Shown here: piece by piece, positions 1-11,326 of the stretch
Layout: each line of letters begins with the position of its first letter
How positions within the stretch are numbered: the first letter of the stretch is position 1
Assembly (NCBI GenBank): GCA_963920525.1
Contig: OY986436.1
Span: 95,673,342-95,737,341, forward strand
Source of the DNA: Dichetophora obliterata
Lineage: Eukaryota; Arthropoda; Insecta; Diptera; Sciomyzidae
Direction: 5' to 3'
DNA length: 64,000 bases
Made by a program: the position numbers and the translations under genes
The notes under the pieces: model-generated
Database searches by the model: none
The model's input: only the letters and a program-made list of their open reading frames with translations
Told to the model about the DNA's origin: nothing

Positions 1-576
1 GCAGTTAACGGTCTAGAATTCAAGATGGCTTCGATGTCTATTATTAACGTTTCCAATTTCTCGTAGGTAAGGGATGATGTTTCGATGCTTCTTTGCATCT
101 AATGCTTGGCTGACTTGACCGCAGCTTCCCAGAGTCCTCCAAAGTGGGGAGCTCTTGGCGGTATGAAGTGAAATTCCATCCTCCTTGTGCTACATTAATT
201 TTGTATCATTTCCTTTGCCTTTTTTGAGCAAATCCTTTCAGCTAATTCGTCTAATCGATTTCTTGCGCCAACAAAATTTGTGGCATTATCACAATATAAG
301 TGGCTACAATGACCGTGCCGTCCAATGAATTAAGGCTGCCAAGAATGCTTCTGTTGATAGATCGCTTACTATTTCTAAATGTATTGCCTTAGTAGCAAAA
401 CAGATGAATAGTGCGACGTAGCTTTTCTGGGGTCGTTTTCCTATGAGTCGATAATGAATCCAAATAGGCCCACAAAAATCTACACTGGCATTCACAAACG
501 GTCGCGCTGGCTGTGTCCTGCCTTCAGGTAAATTCCCCATTATTTGATTTAGCATCTTTGGCTTCATCTGGCGCAC
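1..576 (-). pseudogene. BEL/Pao integrase catalytic-core remnant
   Basis: On the minus strand, 576-304 encodes about 90 residues with the BEL-type sequence leading into the core: a basic MGNLPEGR stretch, then the VDFCGPI segment carrying the first catalytic Asp, and the ATKAIHLEIVSDLS segment. Further 3', around 170-107, the [20 protein letters not shown] block is recognisable. This motif is diagnostic of BEL/Pao integrases. A stop follows it, and frames change between the blocks, so the gene is dead. The integrase continues past the window edge. Confidence 0.85.
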
Positions 577-1552
577 CGTATGCAGTGTTGAACAACTGAT
601 CGAGCAAGTATTTTTCCCTTGATGGGCCAGAACTGTTGTCTTGCTGTTGACAAAAGACCTTGTGATCTAATATGTAAATTCTCTGGATGAAGAGCCTTTA
701 TTAGGAGTTTTGTTAATGGGTGTGAATATGGTAGAAGTGCTGGATGTTTGGCATCATAAGATAAGGTTGAGGCTTCTAGACTGCCTGCAACTCTTAATAT
801 TTCACAATTGTCCAGAAATGGTGTAAGCCCAAGAAGATTACTCTTCGTTGGTAGTTGGGTTTTATTTTTTTAATGTTGTATTTCGTCCTTAAATTCTTCA
901 GCTTGCATCAATTTAACGATCCCTTCAATCGTTCTAGTTCTGCTGCTGTTAGATTTTCTGAATTTGGGCTATTTGACCTCCTTGTCACTTGATTGAAGCG
1001 TATCATATAGCTTATTATTCTTTGCAATCTTCTAAATGAATTTCGATGATTTATTTGGTCAATGATATTAGATTCTGATTTCTTCGGTAGGGCAAGTTAA
1101 TTGATTGGTTCAACATGTGGTTCTTCACTTTGACTGCGTTGGATGATTGATTCATTTTCTAATTCTTCCTGTTGATTTTGAATAATGATTTGTTTTCTTT
1201 CCAATTCGGCACTTGAAGTTTTTTTAAATGGTGGTGGCCAAAGTGACTCGTTTCCATGCAAGAAAAGTGAGCCGTAGAACCAAATGCTGCATGAAATTAG
1301 TTTATCTGGTGAAATGTCTCATGACAAGCTGGATTTTCTTTACTACTTACATGCCGCCATTGGTGCGCCACAGAATTATCTTGAATTGAAGCAATTCTAT
1401 TTGCTACGAATGTATGGAAGTTTGTCGATGTAGAATTGATCCAATTTAATACTATTTCGGAATCTGACCACAAATAGACCTTTACATTTGTTAAATTTAA
1501 TGCCGTCTTAATCCGTCTGGTAAATCCAGCAGCAAGTTTGGCGGCACAAAGT
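577..1552 (-). pseudogene. Degraded BEL pol segment between RNase H and integrase
   Basis: This stretch lies where the BEL RNase H and the integrase N-terminus should be. I find no continuous frame longer than short fragments and cannot place catalytic residues. It is assigned only by its position between recognisable parts of the same element. Confidence 0.5.
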
Positions 1553-1804
1553 TCAAGCCGTGGAATAGTTAATTTTTTTCAGGGGAGCTATGCGTGTCTT
1601 AGCACACAGAATCCTCGTTATTACTATTTCACTTTGATTGATAGATAGGATATAGACTGCGGTTCCGTAAGCCTTCTCAGAGGCATCCGCAAATGCATGT
1701 AGTTGCACCTTTTTAGGAATATCACGTGCATAGACATGGCGTGGAATGTGAATTTCATTGAGTGCATTCATATCTTCACGAAATTTAATCCACCGACTAA
1801 GCAT
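1553..1804 (-). pseudogene. BEL/Pao pol fragment, RNase H-like start
   Basis: An 83-residue frame carries LHAFADASEKAYGTAVYI, the conserved BEL/Pao sequence just after the reverse transcriptase, where the first Asp of the RNase H-like domain sits. The segment before it (LSRWIKFREDMNALNEIHIPR) fits the linker. It is separated from the reverse transcriptase (1927-2643) by a frame change and stops, and ends in lysine-rich, degenerate sequence. Confidence 0.8.
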
Positions 1805-1926
1805 TTCCAGCGGAAGAGCGGCATCCCAATCTAATTTAAGTTGCTACAACTGCTGTGGTTATCACAATAGGTGCCATTATTCCCAATGGGTCGAAAAGCA
1901 GAAATATTTCAGAGGCCACTATCCTT

Positions 1927-2643
1927 TTAGTTACCTTGCAGTTTTCTACCTGGTGGCACTTGATACGAATACTTGAACCCTGCTGTATCCAGTAATGAAC
2001 TAATTTGTTGTTGATAGTCCTTGGCGGTTACAAGGCTGTTTGAACCTGCCATGCAGTCATCGACATAAAAATTTTGTTTTAATTTATTTGCACCGAGTGG
2101 ATATTGTGTGCTTCCTTGATCCGCTAGCCTTTGTAAGCATTTGATTGCTAAATATGGAGCTGACGTTGTTCCATATGTTACGGTTGCCAATCGGTATATT
2201 TTTAGGGGCTTATTTGGATTATTCCTCCAGAATATGAGTTGGAAATGCTGGTCTTCATTGTGAACTAAGATTTGGCGATACATTTTTTCAATGTCTGCCG
2301 TAAACACGAATCGCGGTATCCTGAATCGGAGTAATATTGTAACTAAATCTTCTTGTAGTGTCGGTCCTGCATGGAGAATATTGTTCAGTGTTATGTTTGA
2401 AGATGTTTTCGATGACGCATCAAAAACCACTCTTAACTTAGTTGTGCTACTATTTGGTTTTAAAATGCAATGATGTGGTAAATAGTAATTAGGTGTTTGA
2501 ACGGCATTGTCATTTACTTCCTTCATGTGGCCTAAGACCAAATACTCATCCATAAAGTTAGTGTACTGCTCTCGTAAGTCATTGTTTTTACATAATCTTT
2601 TTTCGAGTGACAAGAATCGGCGTAAGGAAATGTCCTTAGACAC
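1927..2643 (-). pseudogene. BEL/Pao reverse transcriptase
   Basis: This is the longest uninterrupted BEL frame, 238 residues. It contains the substrate-handling block YYLPHHCILKP, the RVVFDASSK block (first catalytic Asp), the ADIEKMYRQI block and the polymerase motif FYVDDC with the paired Asp. These motifs in this form identify BEL/Pao rather than Ty3/gypsy, where YVDDI is usual. The N-terminal connection to protease is lost to frameshifts around 2650-2800. Confidence 0.92.
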
Positions 2644-2801
2644 TCCTAATTTATCTGCATTCTCGGTAAATGGAAGGCGAACGATGAATCAACCGTCTCC
2701 TCGTCTCTGCACAGTATTATCAAAGTGAATTTCACATAGTTCTTCCTTTGGAGTCAAGGTCGTTTTTATTTCATATGCTTCTTCTATCTCCCAAAACCTT
2801 T

Positions 2802-3088
2802 TTATGGCTTCAGAGACTCGTTTGTTCTTATCACATTACATGTAGACATAGGATGTTGTATTCCATCAATTTTCCTTGACACTACCCATACGAAAACCGT
2901 GTTTAGGAGAGTTGGCAATTTTTTACTTAATTTTATTTGTCCAACAAAAAATAGCTGATGATAAAATTCTGCTCCAATCAGTAAGTCAACAGGCGCTAAA
3001 TGAGTAATTTTACTTGATGTATTCAGTGGTACATTGTTCAGGTGGACTAGACTGTTAGGTTTTCGCCCACATCTTGTGCAACCTCTTA
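2802..3088 (-). pseudogene. BEL/Pao aspartic protease region remnant
   Basis: The frame reads from a Cys pair (GCTRCGRKP, the last part of the gag zinc-knuckle region) into VDLLIGAEFYHQLFF, the conserved flap-to-C-terminal stretch of BEL proteases that corresponds to IGxD in other retroelements. The catalytic DSGS-like site is not visible, so the protease is incomplete. The frame is cut at its 5' end by the DNA transposon beginning at 3089. Confidence 0.78.
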
Positions 3089-3639
3089 GGGCCATTTTGT
3101 TCACAAAGGGCATAAATATGATTTAATTCGGGGATAACTTTCTCTAGGTTAATTTTATACCAAGCGTATAAATCGGGAGATAAAAAAGTGGTTTTGTTCA
3201 CATTTTATCCCAGCTTTATGCTTAGAGCATAAATTCGCTCTCAGTTTATATCGATTTCCATTGGAATGTTAGAGTGTTGCTCATTAATTAAAAAATGTGT
3301 GGGGATTTTTGGTTTATTTTTGCGAATTTGAGGGTTAGAGTGAACACTAGGTAAAAATGGATCGCTGATTTTGCATCTGATGTCAGAATTTCTAACATTT
3401 TAACATTTCTAACATTTTTCTACACAGGGCTGCCAACTAAACATTTTTTTAAGAATTTTAAACATGAAGAAACAGTATTGGGGGTTACTTCTTCCGAATC
3501 TGTTGTCAGAATTTCAAAACTCGAAAATTTTTCTACACGTAGGGGTGCCACCTAAAAATGTTTTATTTTAAGAATTTTAAACATGCGGAACGAGTATTGG
3601 GGTCGCTAAGTTCGAATCTGAAGTCAAAAATTTAAAATT

Positions 3640-4290
3640 CAAGATGGTGGATAGGGTTGCCACCTTAAATTTTTGTATTTTTATGAATTCGGGGCTGGCA
3701 AAAAAAAAATGGTACACCAAAAATGGGTCGCTGAATATGAATCCATGGTCAGAATTTAAAAATTATAAAGTTTTAAAATAATAGGGTTGCCACCTAATAA
3801 TAAGTCATTTTAAGAATTTTAAACATTATTTAACAGTATTAGGGAGTCACTGATTTCGAATCTGAAGTCAGAATTTTAAAATTCAAAATGGTGGATAGGG
3901 TTGCCACCTAAGTTTTTTGCATTTTTATGAATTCGGGGCTGGCAAAAAAAAATGGTACACCAAAAATGGGTCGCTGAATATGAATCCATGGTCAGAATTT
4001 CAAAATTATAAAGTTTTGAAATAATAGGGTTGCCACCTAATAATAAGTATTTTTAAGAATTTTAAACATTATTTAACGGTGTTAAGGAGTCACTGATTTC
4101 GAATCTGAAGTCTGAATTTTAAAATTTTAAATGGTGGATAGGGTTGCCACCTTAATTTTTTGTATTTTTATGAATTCGGGGCTGGCAAAAAAATGGTATG
4201 CCAAAAATGGGTCGCTGAGTCCGAATCCGTGGTGAGAATTTAAAAATTATAAAATTTTATAATAATGGGGCTGCCACCTAATAAAATGTA
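3640..4290 (+). repeat. Tandem ~244 bp repeat, left arm of the foldback element
   Basis: The phrase AGGGTTGCCACCT recurs near 3651, 3782, 3895, 4025 and 4138. It alternates between two block types, giving a composite period of 243-244 bp. Each composite also holds ATGAATTCGGGGCTGGCAAA and an AAAATGGGTCGCTGA block. Confidence 0.85.
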
Positions 4291-4299
4291 TTTTCAAAA

Positions 4300-4990
4300 G
4301 TAAAAGCAACCCTATTATTTCAAAACTTTATAATTTTGAAATTCTGACCATGGATTCATATTCAGCGACCCATTTTTGGTATACCATTTTTTTTGCCAGC
4401 CCCGAATTCATAAAAATGCAAAAAACTTAGGTGGCAACCCTATCCACCATTTTGAATTTTAAAATTATGACTTCAGATTCGAAATCAGTGACTCCCTAAT
4501 ACTGTTAAATAATGTTTGAAATTCTTAAAATGACTTATTATTAGGTGGCAACCCTATTATTTTAAAACTTTATAATTTTGAAATTCTGACCACGGATTCA
4601 TATTCAGCGACCCATTTTTGGCGTACCATTTTTTTTTTGCCAGCCCCGAATTCATAAAAATACAAAAAACTAAGGTGGCAACCCTATCCACCATTTTGAA
4701 TTTTAAAATTCTGACTTCAGATTCGAAATCAGTGACTTCCTAATACTGTTAAATAATGTTTAAAATTCTTAAAATGACTTATTATTAGGTGGCAGCCCTA
4801 TTATTTCAAAACTTTATAATTTTGAAATTCTGGCCACGGATTCGGATTCAGCGACCCATTTTTGGTTTACCATTTTTTTTTTGGCAGCCCCGAATTCGTA
4901 AAAATGTAGAATATTAAGGTGGCAACCCTATCCACCATCTTGAATTTAAAAATTTTGAGTTCAGATTTGAAATCAGTAACCTCCCAATAC
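4300..4990 (-). repeat. Tandem ~244 bp repeat, right arm (inverted)
   Basis: The reverse complement of the left-arm units. AGGTGGCAACCCTA recurs near 4431, 4545, 4676 and 4919, with a variant near 4791. Spacing of equivalent blocks is 243-245 bp, as in the left arm. Confidence 0.85.
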
Positions 4991-5477
4991 TGTTCCCTCA
5001 TGTTTAAAATTCTTAAAATAAAACATTTTTAGGTGGAAGCCCTATGTGTAGAAAAATTTTCGAATTTTGAAATTCTGACAACGGATTCGGATTCAGCGAC
5101 CCATTTTTACCCTTTAGTTCGCGCCAGCCCCGAATTCGTAAAAATAAAAAATTAATCCAAATTTTAAAATTCTGACACCAGATTCGAAATCAGTAACCCC
5201 CAATACTGTTTCCCTATGTTTAAAAATCTGTATTTTCAATATTTTGACACCAAGTAAATAAAAAATATTAAAATGAGAGTGATGAGAGCGAATTAAAAAT
5301 CTTAACTCACCAATTTTCACGAGTTAAATATTTCTGGGGTTAAGCTATCTCGCCACCATTTTTATCTCCAGCTTGAAGAGTTAAATGCTTAACTCACTGT
5401 GAACAAATGAAAAACTGGAAAAATCATGGAATTAACTCGGGGATAAATTTATCTCTCTGTGAACAAAATGGCCCTTA

Positions 5478-6958
5478 GTGTACATTGCTTACTACAGTGT
5501 CCACCCTTCATACAATTTACACATAATTTATTTCTTTGCACCAATTTTAATCGATTCTCTGGTGGCAGCTGTATGAATTCCTTTCATGCATAAAGTGGAT
5601 AATTTTCATTGCAAGCTACACATCGAGCAAGTGTTGTTGTGAGCGTAGTCAACTGTTTTGAATCAGAGTAACCTTTTTGTTTAAATATTTTTTGGGTTTA
5701 TCGCCTATTGCTTCTAGCGATTGAAAACGATTTTCCAAGAATTTTAAGAAAGATTGTATTGTCTGGATTTCTTTCGGATCGTCTAGTGATTGTTCATATA
5801 GAGTGTGTTTGATTGTACAATTTTTTTATCAATAAGTGTAACAATAGTGGGTCCCAAGATGATATGTTCACGCCTAGATTTTCCAGTGCCAACAATCCTT
5901 CTTGGGTCGTGTCATGCATATTTTTTAGATCAATCGCTGATGCAATCCTTGTGGAGTAATTAGGTTGTCCTACAATTTGTTGAATAAGGCTAGAAGACAA
6001 GAGGCGTTGATTATTGTATCTTTTCTGCAACACTTTCCACGCTGTCTCGTAATTCTTGTTGGATACAGTGAGATGACGTATGAGTCTTTCTGCTTCGCTA
6101 CTTATATTCATCTTAAGGTACCAAAACTTTTGTATGTTTAGCATCGCTTTTTTATGAACAATTTCTTTGAATAACTCGTAGAATTAGCGCCACGTAAGAT
6201 AGTTACCATCAAATTTAGGTATAGAGATTCTTAGTAATTGCACTGGATTTTCGACTTAGATTGAGTCTGGTAAATTCGTTGCGTACTGGTTGGATCGCTG
6301 TTTTGCTTGGATTGATAAATGGATTGTGTGCTCTTGAACTAAATCTTCCATCTCTAAATATTCATTAACATTATACCCTGATGTTTCTGGGTTTTCACAG
6401 GTTTCCCATATAGCGAAATTTGCATCTTCGCATTGTTGCCAGAGATGGCTTAATGTATTTAATTTTACGTCGTAGTATTGAGCTGGTTGAATTTCGGTTG
6501 TTGTCGATAATGTTGCCATGAATCGGCGAATTGAAATGAATATCAGAGATTGCCGGCGTAGCAGTCTTACCATGTTATCATCGCGCACTTCTGTGTTTTC
6601 TTGTGCATCTTTTATTACACTTTCTGTTGGTATGGGATTTTCAATGCTAGCATCACAGGTTTTACGTGCCACCTTTTCTATTTCCGAAGGAAATTTCTTG
6701 GTATTCTTGTACTAAAATCTTTATTTGATTGTAATATTCAGAGGTGAAATATTCATGGTCCAATGGTCGTTTATCGAGATCGCGAATTTGGTTGTCAACT
6801 TCTTCGAATTTTGACCAGGCCTGGGCAAGGCGCTGTGCCCGATCCTGATAGTAGGTTATAGTTTTTCTCTCCGATGAGTCTTTTTTAAAATTCCTGATGA
6901 GCTGAATTTCAGTTCCAGTTTGATTTTGCTCCTGCGTGAATTGGGTAAAGCTAGCCAT
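5478..6958 (-). pseudogene. BEL/Pao gag remnant with CCHC knuckle
   Basis: The first Met of a plausible gag is at 6958, followed by a Gln/Glu-rich coiled-coil-like N-terminus. Frames then shift (6662-6958, 6256-6672, 5794-6144). The central part has ISIPKFDG-like residues near 6200 and the NNQRLLSSSLIQQIV block typical of BEL Gag. Near 5490-5560 a zinc-knuckle pattern CVNCMKGGHCSKQC is readable, preceded by a second Cys cluster near 5620. The gene stops at the foldback insertion at 5474. At least three frame breaks make it non-functional. Confidence 0.83.
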
Positions 6959-7024
6959 GGCCTTGTTGATATGTATTCAACTATTTGAGTAGTCACTATG
7001 CGTTTCTTGAATCACTTTGGCGTG

Positions 7025-7042
7025 ATCACGTCGGGGTCACCA
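7025..7042 (-). other. BEL primer-binding site
   Basis: Minus-strand TGGTGACCCCGACGTGAT lies immediately 3' of an LTR end (ACA then TT). A TGG start next to the LTR matches the 3' CCA of a priming tRNA. I have not assigned the tRNA. Confidence 0.7.
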
Positions 7043-7044
7043 AA

Positions 7045-7700
7045 TGTTTTTATTAAAGCGAGAAATTATTTTATTTCCAGCTGTGTGTCTAGGCGCATAA
7101 ACCTATACATACTTTTGTATTAAATTTGTTTTTACAAAAGTTATGACTTTGTATTTTGTGCTCAAGATCAAGATTATATTAAAGTAACGATTTTTTATTT
7201 TGTGCCCAAGCTCTTGGTTCTTGTGCACAACTGTTTAAATAATAACTTCCAATTTTCACCTTTAAAAGACAACTGTCTCAATTTTATTAACATTGGGTTT
7301 TTATAACAAAAATCAATTCAATTACTAAAAATCTGAATGACATATAAAATACAAATACATATATATAATGACGAAAGAAATATTAACTAAATATACATAT
7401 TATAACAAACAAAAGCAAAACAAAAGAAGTAGAATTAAAAAACTACAAAATCATTATTTTCACACTTTCAAGGTCAGATCGTTGACTCCACAAAAATACA
7501 GCTTGCAGTTTTCCGCAGTCAGCGATTCAAGGCCAAGTCAATGAACACAAAAAAATAAACAATGTTGCTGTTTTAAGTGTCACTGGTGCTTGGAAAATAT
7601 GCCACCATAGTTTTTATGTTGCTGGTGGCTGGGTACAGACAATTATTATATATTACAAGCAATAATGAGTAATAGGCATACACCCCCACACCCCACTCAC
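7045..7700 (-). repeat. Putative BEL 5' LTR
   Basis: The LTR end next to the primer-binding site is at 7045. The other end is uncertain because the matching 3' LTR is off the window. Sequence up to about 7700 is AT-rich with a C-rich tract (7680-7730) at the far side. Confidence 0.5.
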
Positions 7701-7834
7701 CCCTCTCACTCACACCTCAACCATCTCAACACGGTGATGGGCACACGACAAATAGGTTAATCGATTTAGAGTCTGATCTAATCAATCCATTCGAAAGGTC
7801 CGAACGTACCTAGATTCACGCGACATCGGAAGAA

Positions 7835-8459
7835 CTGCCCCCGTTTTGGACAAATTGTACAGAAGCGTGGTTTATATACGCCGAAATTCAATTTCAGTCC
7901 AAATCCATTAAGGTGAATAAAACAAAATACGAATGCCTGGTAATAGCTCTGCCACAAGAGGTAATCATAACGGTACTCGATTTTATACAGAAACCTTCTT
8001 CAAACAATCAATACGAGAACCTGAAGAAGATACTGATTAAACGTCACTCTCAGCGAAAATAAGCGTATTGACAAAATATTGACTGACACAGATATGGGAG
8101 GTAGAAAACCTTCCCAATACTATAGGTCACTATTGCTACTAGCTGGTTCTGCGATAGAACCAGACTTTCTTCAGAAACTATGGCTTATGGCAATAGAAGT
8201 TGAGGCCTTCACTCACAAAGCAATTTCCGATCATGGTTACCAACGAGACATAGGTCAAGCTCAAGGCAAACATCATGGACACGTAGGCCCAACTGGTTAC
8301 GCCGATACCACTACAAATTCGGTAAAGATGCATGTAGATGTGAGCAACCATGTACATATGTTCAAAACGACAACACAACATAACCTAACACAATACAAAA
8401 CAACGTTACTTCTGGCCCAGTATAAACACACATTAATAAATAGTCACAAGAATGTATGA
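7835..8459 (+). pseudogene. Ty3/gypsy gag fragment (CsRn1-like)
   Basis: A frame beginning LPPFW at about 7835 and, after a one-base frame change near 8058, continuing as DTDMGGRKPSQYYRSLLLLA and AIEPDFLQKLWL is a short insect gypsy gag of the type seen with CsRn1-like pol. The family normally carries GDRKPSQLL and DFLRTLWL equivalents here. Downstream of about 8240 the translation loses recognisable features. The next piece is an integrase fragment, so all of protease, reverse transcriptase and RNase H is missing. Confidence 0.72.
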
Positions 8460-8793
8460 ACTGTCAGAAAGTAAAGGTACAAAGACACACCAAAACACAA
8501 GACGGTCGATTTGAACATATACACATCGATTTAGTTGGTCCACTACCCATTTCAAAAGGTTACAGATATCTTTTAACTACCATCGATAGAAATACACGTT
8601 GGCCTGAAGTGTACCAACTAAAAGACACAAACTGCCACAATTATAGAGACTTTCAATAGAGAATTCATTTCTAGGTAGGCATAGGTAGCCCTCCTATAAT
8701 GACCTCCCCATACCATCCACAAGCCAATGGAAACTTAGAACGCTTGCACAGGCAATTAAAGGCATTGTTGTGAGCTGACTACGTGGGTGTGTA
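8456..8793 (+). pseudogene. Ty3/gypsy integrase fragment with internal deletion
   Basis: The frame reads CQKVKVQRHTKT, then RFEHIHIDLVGPLP with the first catalytic Asp, then YLLTTIDRNTRWPE. After 8659 the frame is lost; from 8695 the block TSPYHPQANGNLERLHRQLK with the catalytic Glu resumes. The region between, which should hold the second Asp, is missing (about 40 residues by comparison with the family). The same lineage as the gag fragment at 7835 is likely. Confidence 0.85.
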
Positions 8794-9960
8794 ACCATGT
8801 TGCGGTCTGACACGGTGGCTGGCCCAGGCTGCTCGAGGAACACATCAAAGCTCACAAACAAAAAAAACTCGTGCCATAATTTTAAAATCAAGGAAAAGAA
8901 CAGAAAAAGACGTGAGGAAAGGAGAAAAGAAAACCAAGTAGGGTGAAAGGAAAGATAGAAAGTAGAGATATCATACATGCATACATAACTATATTCATAC
9001 TGTCCCTAAGTCAAAGTCCATCAGTCTGAGCCTATCCACCCCTTCCCATGACCCAATTGGGTCATGGCCTTGAACCTCGTAGGGCTCTACACATTATCAC
9101 GAGGTTCCCTACTACTGAGTCCGTGTAGTCAAGTTAGGTCGGTTTGTCGTCCATTCCGTCGATCAACTGAAGCCTACATGTGTGCTGGCCCTTCCTCGGG
9201 TTAAGCACCACACACCAACTGTATCGCTTTAGCAATGCATTATTGCTTTAGTTTGGATCCAATAGAATAAAAAGAATTTTTGGTCTTCAACTCATAAAAA
9301 CAAATAATTTCAGGACAAATAACAGATATAAGTTCAGGATATATTTTCTTTTTATTACTGATAATGAACTAGTTCCAATATTCTTATATTCTAATAAAAA
9401 GGAATTTATAAACAAATGTACATATATAGCATAATTAAAATTTTACATATATATATATGTCATATAATTTCAATGTCTATAAACTATCTGAATTGCTTTC
9501 AAAGTTTGATGATAACAAAAAAAAAAAAACAATATATGTTATAAGTAAGTTCTATTTCGGGGTGTTTATTGTTTATAAAAGGTAAGTAATTAAGAATTTT
9601 TCAATAAAGGTAAGTTTAATATTTAAACATAATAAACAGATGGTAAGTATTATATGAAAAACTGTAAAGGTGAGTAAATTGTAAGAAAATTTATAAATAA
9701 AAAAAATGCAAATTCTTTAAAAACCATATAAATAGAAGTTAGTAATGTGCATTAAATATTTTAAAAAAACCAATCAATACAAATCTTAAAGTATGGTTTA
9801 ATCACTCACCAATTCTGGGTGTAGGGTATACTGATGTTGGCGCCAGCATCCAATAGCACAACTTGTAAAACTTTACAAACACAAAAAAACTAGATTTTTT
9901 TTTTGTTATTATATTTAATGCAGCCTCACACTATTTTTATTACTAGGTTATATTTTAATT
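8794..9960. other. No gene seen; palindromes and AT-rich sequence
   Basis: The more GC-rich part (8794-9240) may be the tail or LTR of the preceding gypsy fragment, but no repeat partner is present. From 9240 the sequence is AT-rich with a TA tract near 9450. Confidence 0.5.
9046..9067. repeat. Perfect 22 bp palindrome
   Basis: CCATGACCC-AATT-GGGTCATGG reads the same on both strands. A second stem (9072-9080 with 9099-9107, GAACCTCGT) follows a few bases later. Confidence 0.9.
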
Positions 9961-10790
9961 TCTATTTTTGAATAACTTTCTGTTCATAGACCTTTTTTTT
10001 ATGTATTTTCTTTTTCACGTTTAATTTTCAAAGCAATTATTACTTTATTTCCTTATTTTTCTATTCCGATTTAATTTCTACCAACTCTTACTTGTTTCTA
10101 TATTTTCTTATTTAATTTTTAAAGCAATTTTTAATTAATTTCTTAATTTTTCATTTCAATAATTAATTTTTAAAACATTTTCTTAATTTTTCTTTCCCAT
10201 ATTTAAATTTTAAAACAATTTTTAATTTGTTTCTTAATTTTTTTTCCATATTTAATTTTTAAAACTTTTAATATGTTTTTAAATTTTTCTTTTCAATATT
10301 TAATTTTTAAATAAGTCTTAATTGGTTTTAAGATTTTTCTTTTCAATATTTAATTTTTAAAACAATTTTTAATTCATTTACATTGTTTGGTTCTGATTTA
10401 TCTTTAAAAGAAAATCAAAATTTATTTTAATATATTTTTTTCCAATTAAGTTTCTAAAACAAGTTTAAAATTCATGTATATTCTTATCAAATTTAATTGC
10501 TAAACCAAATTCTTAACTCATTTATGCTATGCAGTTTATGTTTAATTTCTAAAGAAAATCTTCATCTATTTTAATATAGTTTTCTCATTTAATTTTTCAA
10601 CTATTTATTAGTCTATTATTTCCTTTTTTTCAGATATAACTTTTCAGACTAATTCTGAATTAATTTATATTATTTTCAGACTTATCTTCTAAACAAAATC
10701 TCGATTTATTTTAATATATTTTTTCTTTTCAGATTTCACGTTTCACAAGTGTCGTTATTTCCTTTTGTTTTCTGTACGATTTTTTTTTTA
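9960..10790. repeat. Degenerate T-rich tandem array
   Basis: About 800 bp of loosely repeated units of the form TTTAATTTTTAAAACAATTT with TTCTTAATTTTTC and later TCTAAACAAAATC variants, spaced roughly 50-70 bp. One strand is strongly pyrimidine-biased. No coding potential. Confidence 0.65.
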
Positions 10791-11326
10791 GTGTAAATTT
10801 AAAGTATTGTTTTTGTTTTCTGGTTATATAAAAAAAATATATGTTCAACATATATACACCGACGTTGCTACCATACACGAATTTTCACGCGAGTATGGGT
10901 GATGACATTCGCTGGTATTGAACTGTTGTGCCGCTACTTGTCATTGCAACTGTTGGCAAACGCTTGACGAGTTCGCTGCTGCAAATTGTTAGCTCACTAA
11001 GACTGTGCGGCTGCTGTCAAAACTGAAGTCACCAATTTAAGACATTTCCCAAAACTCAAACGAAATGCATTCATTTCAGCACTTGTAGGCCACATTCTGT
11101 GAGTGTGTGTGACTACTTTTCGTCAGAGAGTATGTATACAGATAGAGGTCTCAATACTCTCAGACACATTTTGGAACTTAAATTACAGTTCCCGTGCGTC
11201 CGGTAGAACTTTTAAAAATAAAATCTTACTCTGCCGGCGTTGCTGCCGTGGCAGTGGAGACATTTATCCACGCAACAATAAGCGTGAGATGAAGGGAGGT
11301 ATAAATAGGTACAGCTGTTAGATCTT
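10791..11326. other. Anonymous, GC-richer segment with a TATA-like box
   Basis: 10860-11300 is noticeably less AT-rich than its surroundings but has no supported ORF. GGTATAAATAGG at about 11299-11310 lies some 30 bp before TTAGTCAGCA, a loose match to an arthropod initiator. No transcript start can be shown. Confidence 0.35.

Larger units (their letters stand above)
3089..5474. mobile_element. 2.4 kb foldback DNA transposon, Harbinger-like ends, non-coding
   Basis: Termini are inverted copies of GGGCCATTTTGTTCACA, and the trinucleotide TTA flanks both sides (3086-3088 and 5475-5477). A 3 bp TWA duplication with GGGCC-type termini is typical of PIF/Harbinger elements; that assignment is inference because no protein is encoded. 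Each arm is built of alternating blocks repeating every 243-245 bp. The two arms are inverted around about 4295, so the element is a giant imperfect palindrome. It sits exactly in the BEL gag coding sequence, and the gag frame continues across the site when one TTA is counted. Confidence 0.87.
1..7700 (-). mobile_element. BEL/Pao LTR retrotransposon remnant, 3' end outside window
   Basis: Read on the minus strand the order is LTR, primer-binding site, gag, zinc knuckle, protease, reverse transcriptase, RNase H and integrase, the BEL/Pao order. The integrase runs off the left edge, so the 3' LTR is not seen. The right limit is approximate because no second LTR is available. Frames are broken throughout. 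A foldback DNA transposon occupies 3089-5474 inside it. Lineage assignment rests on the protein motifs listed in the sub-entries. Confidence 0.88.
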
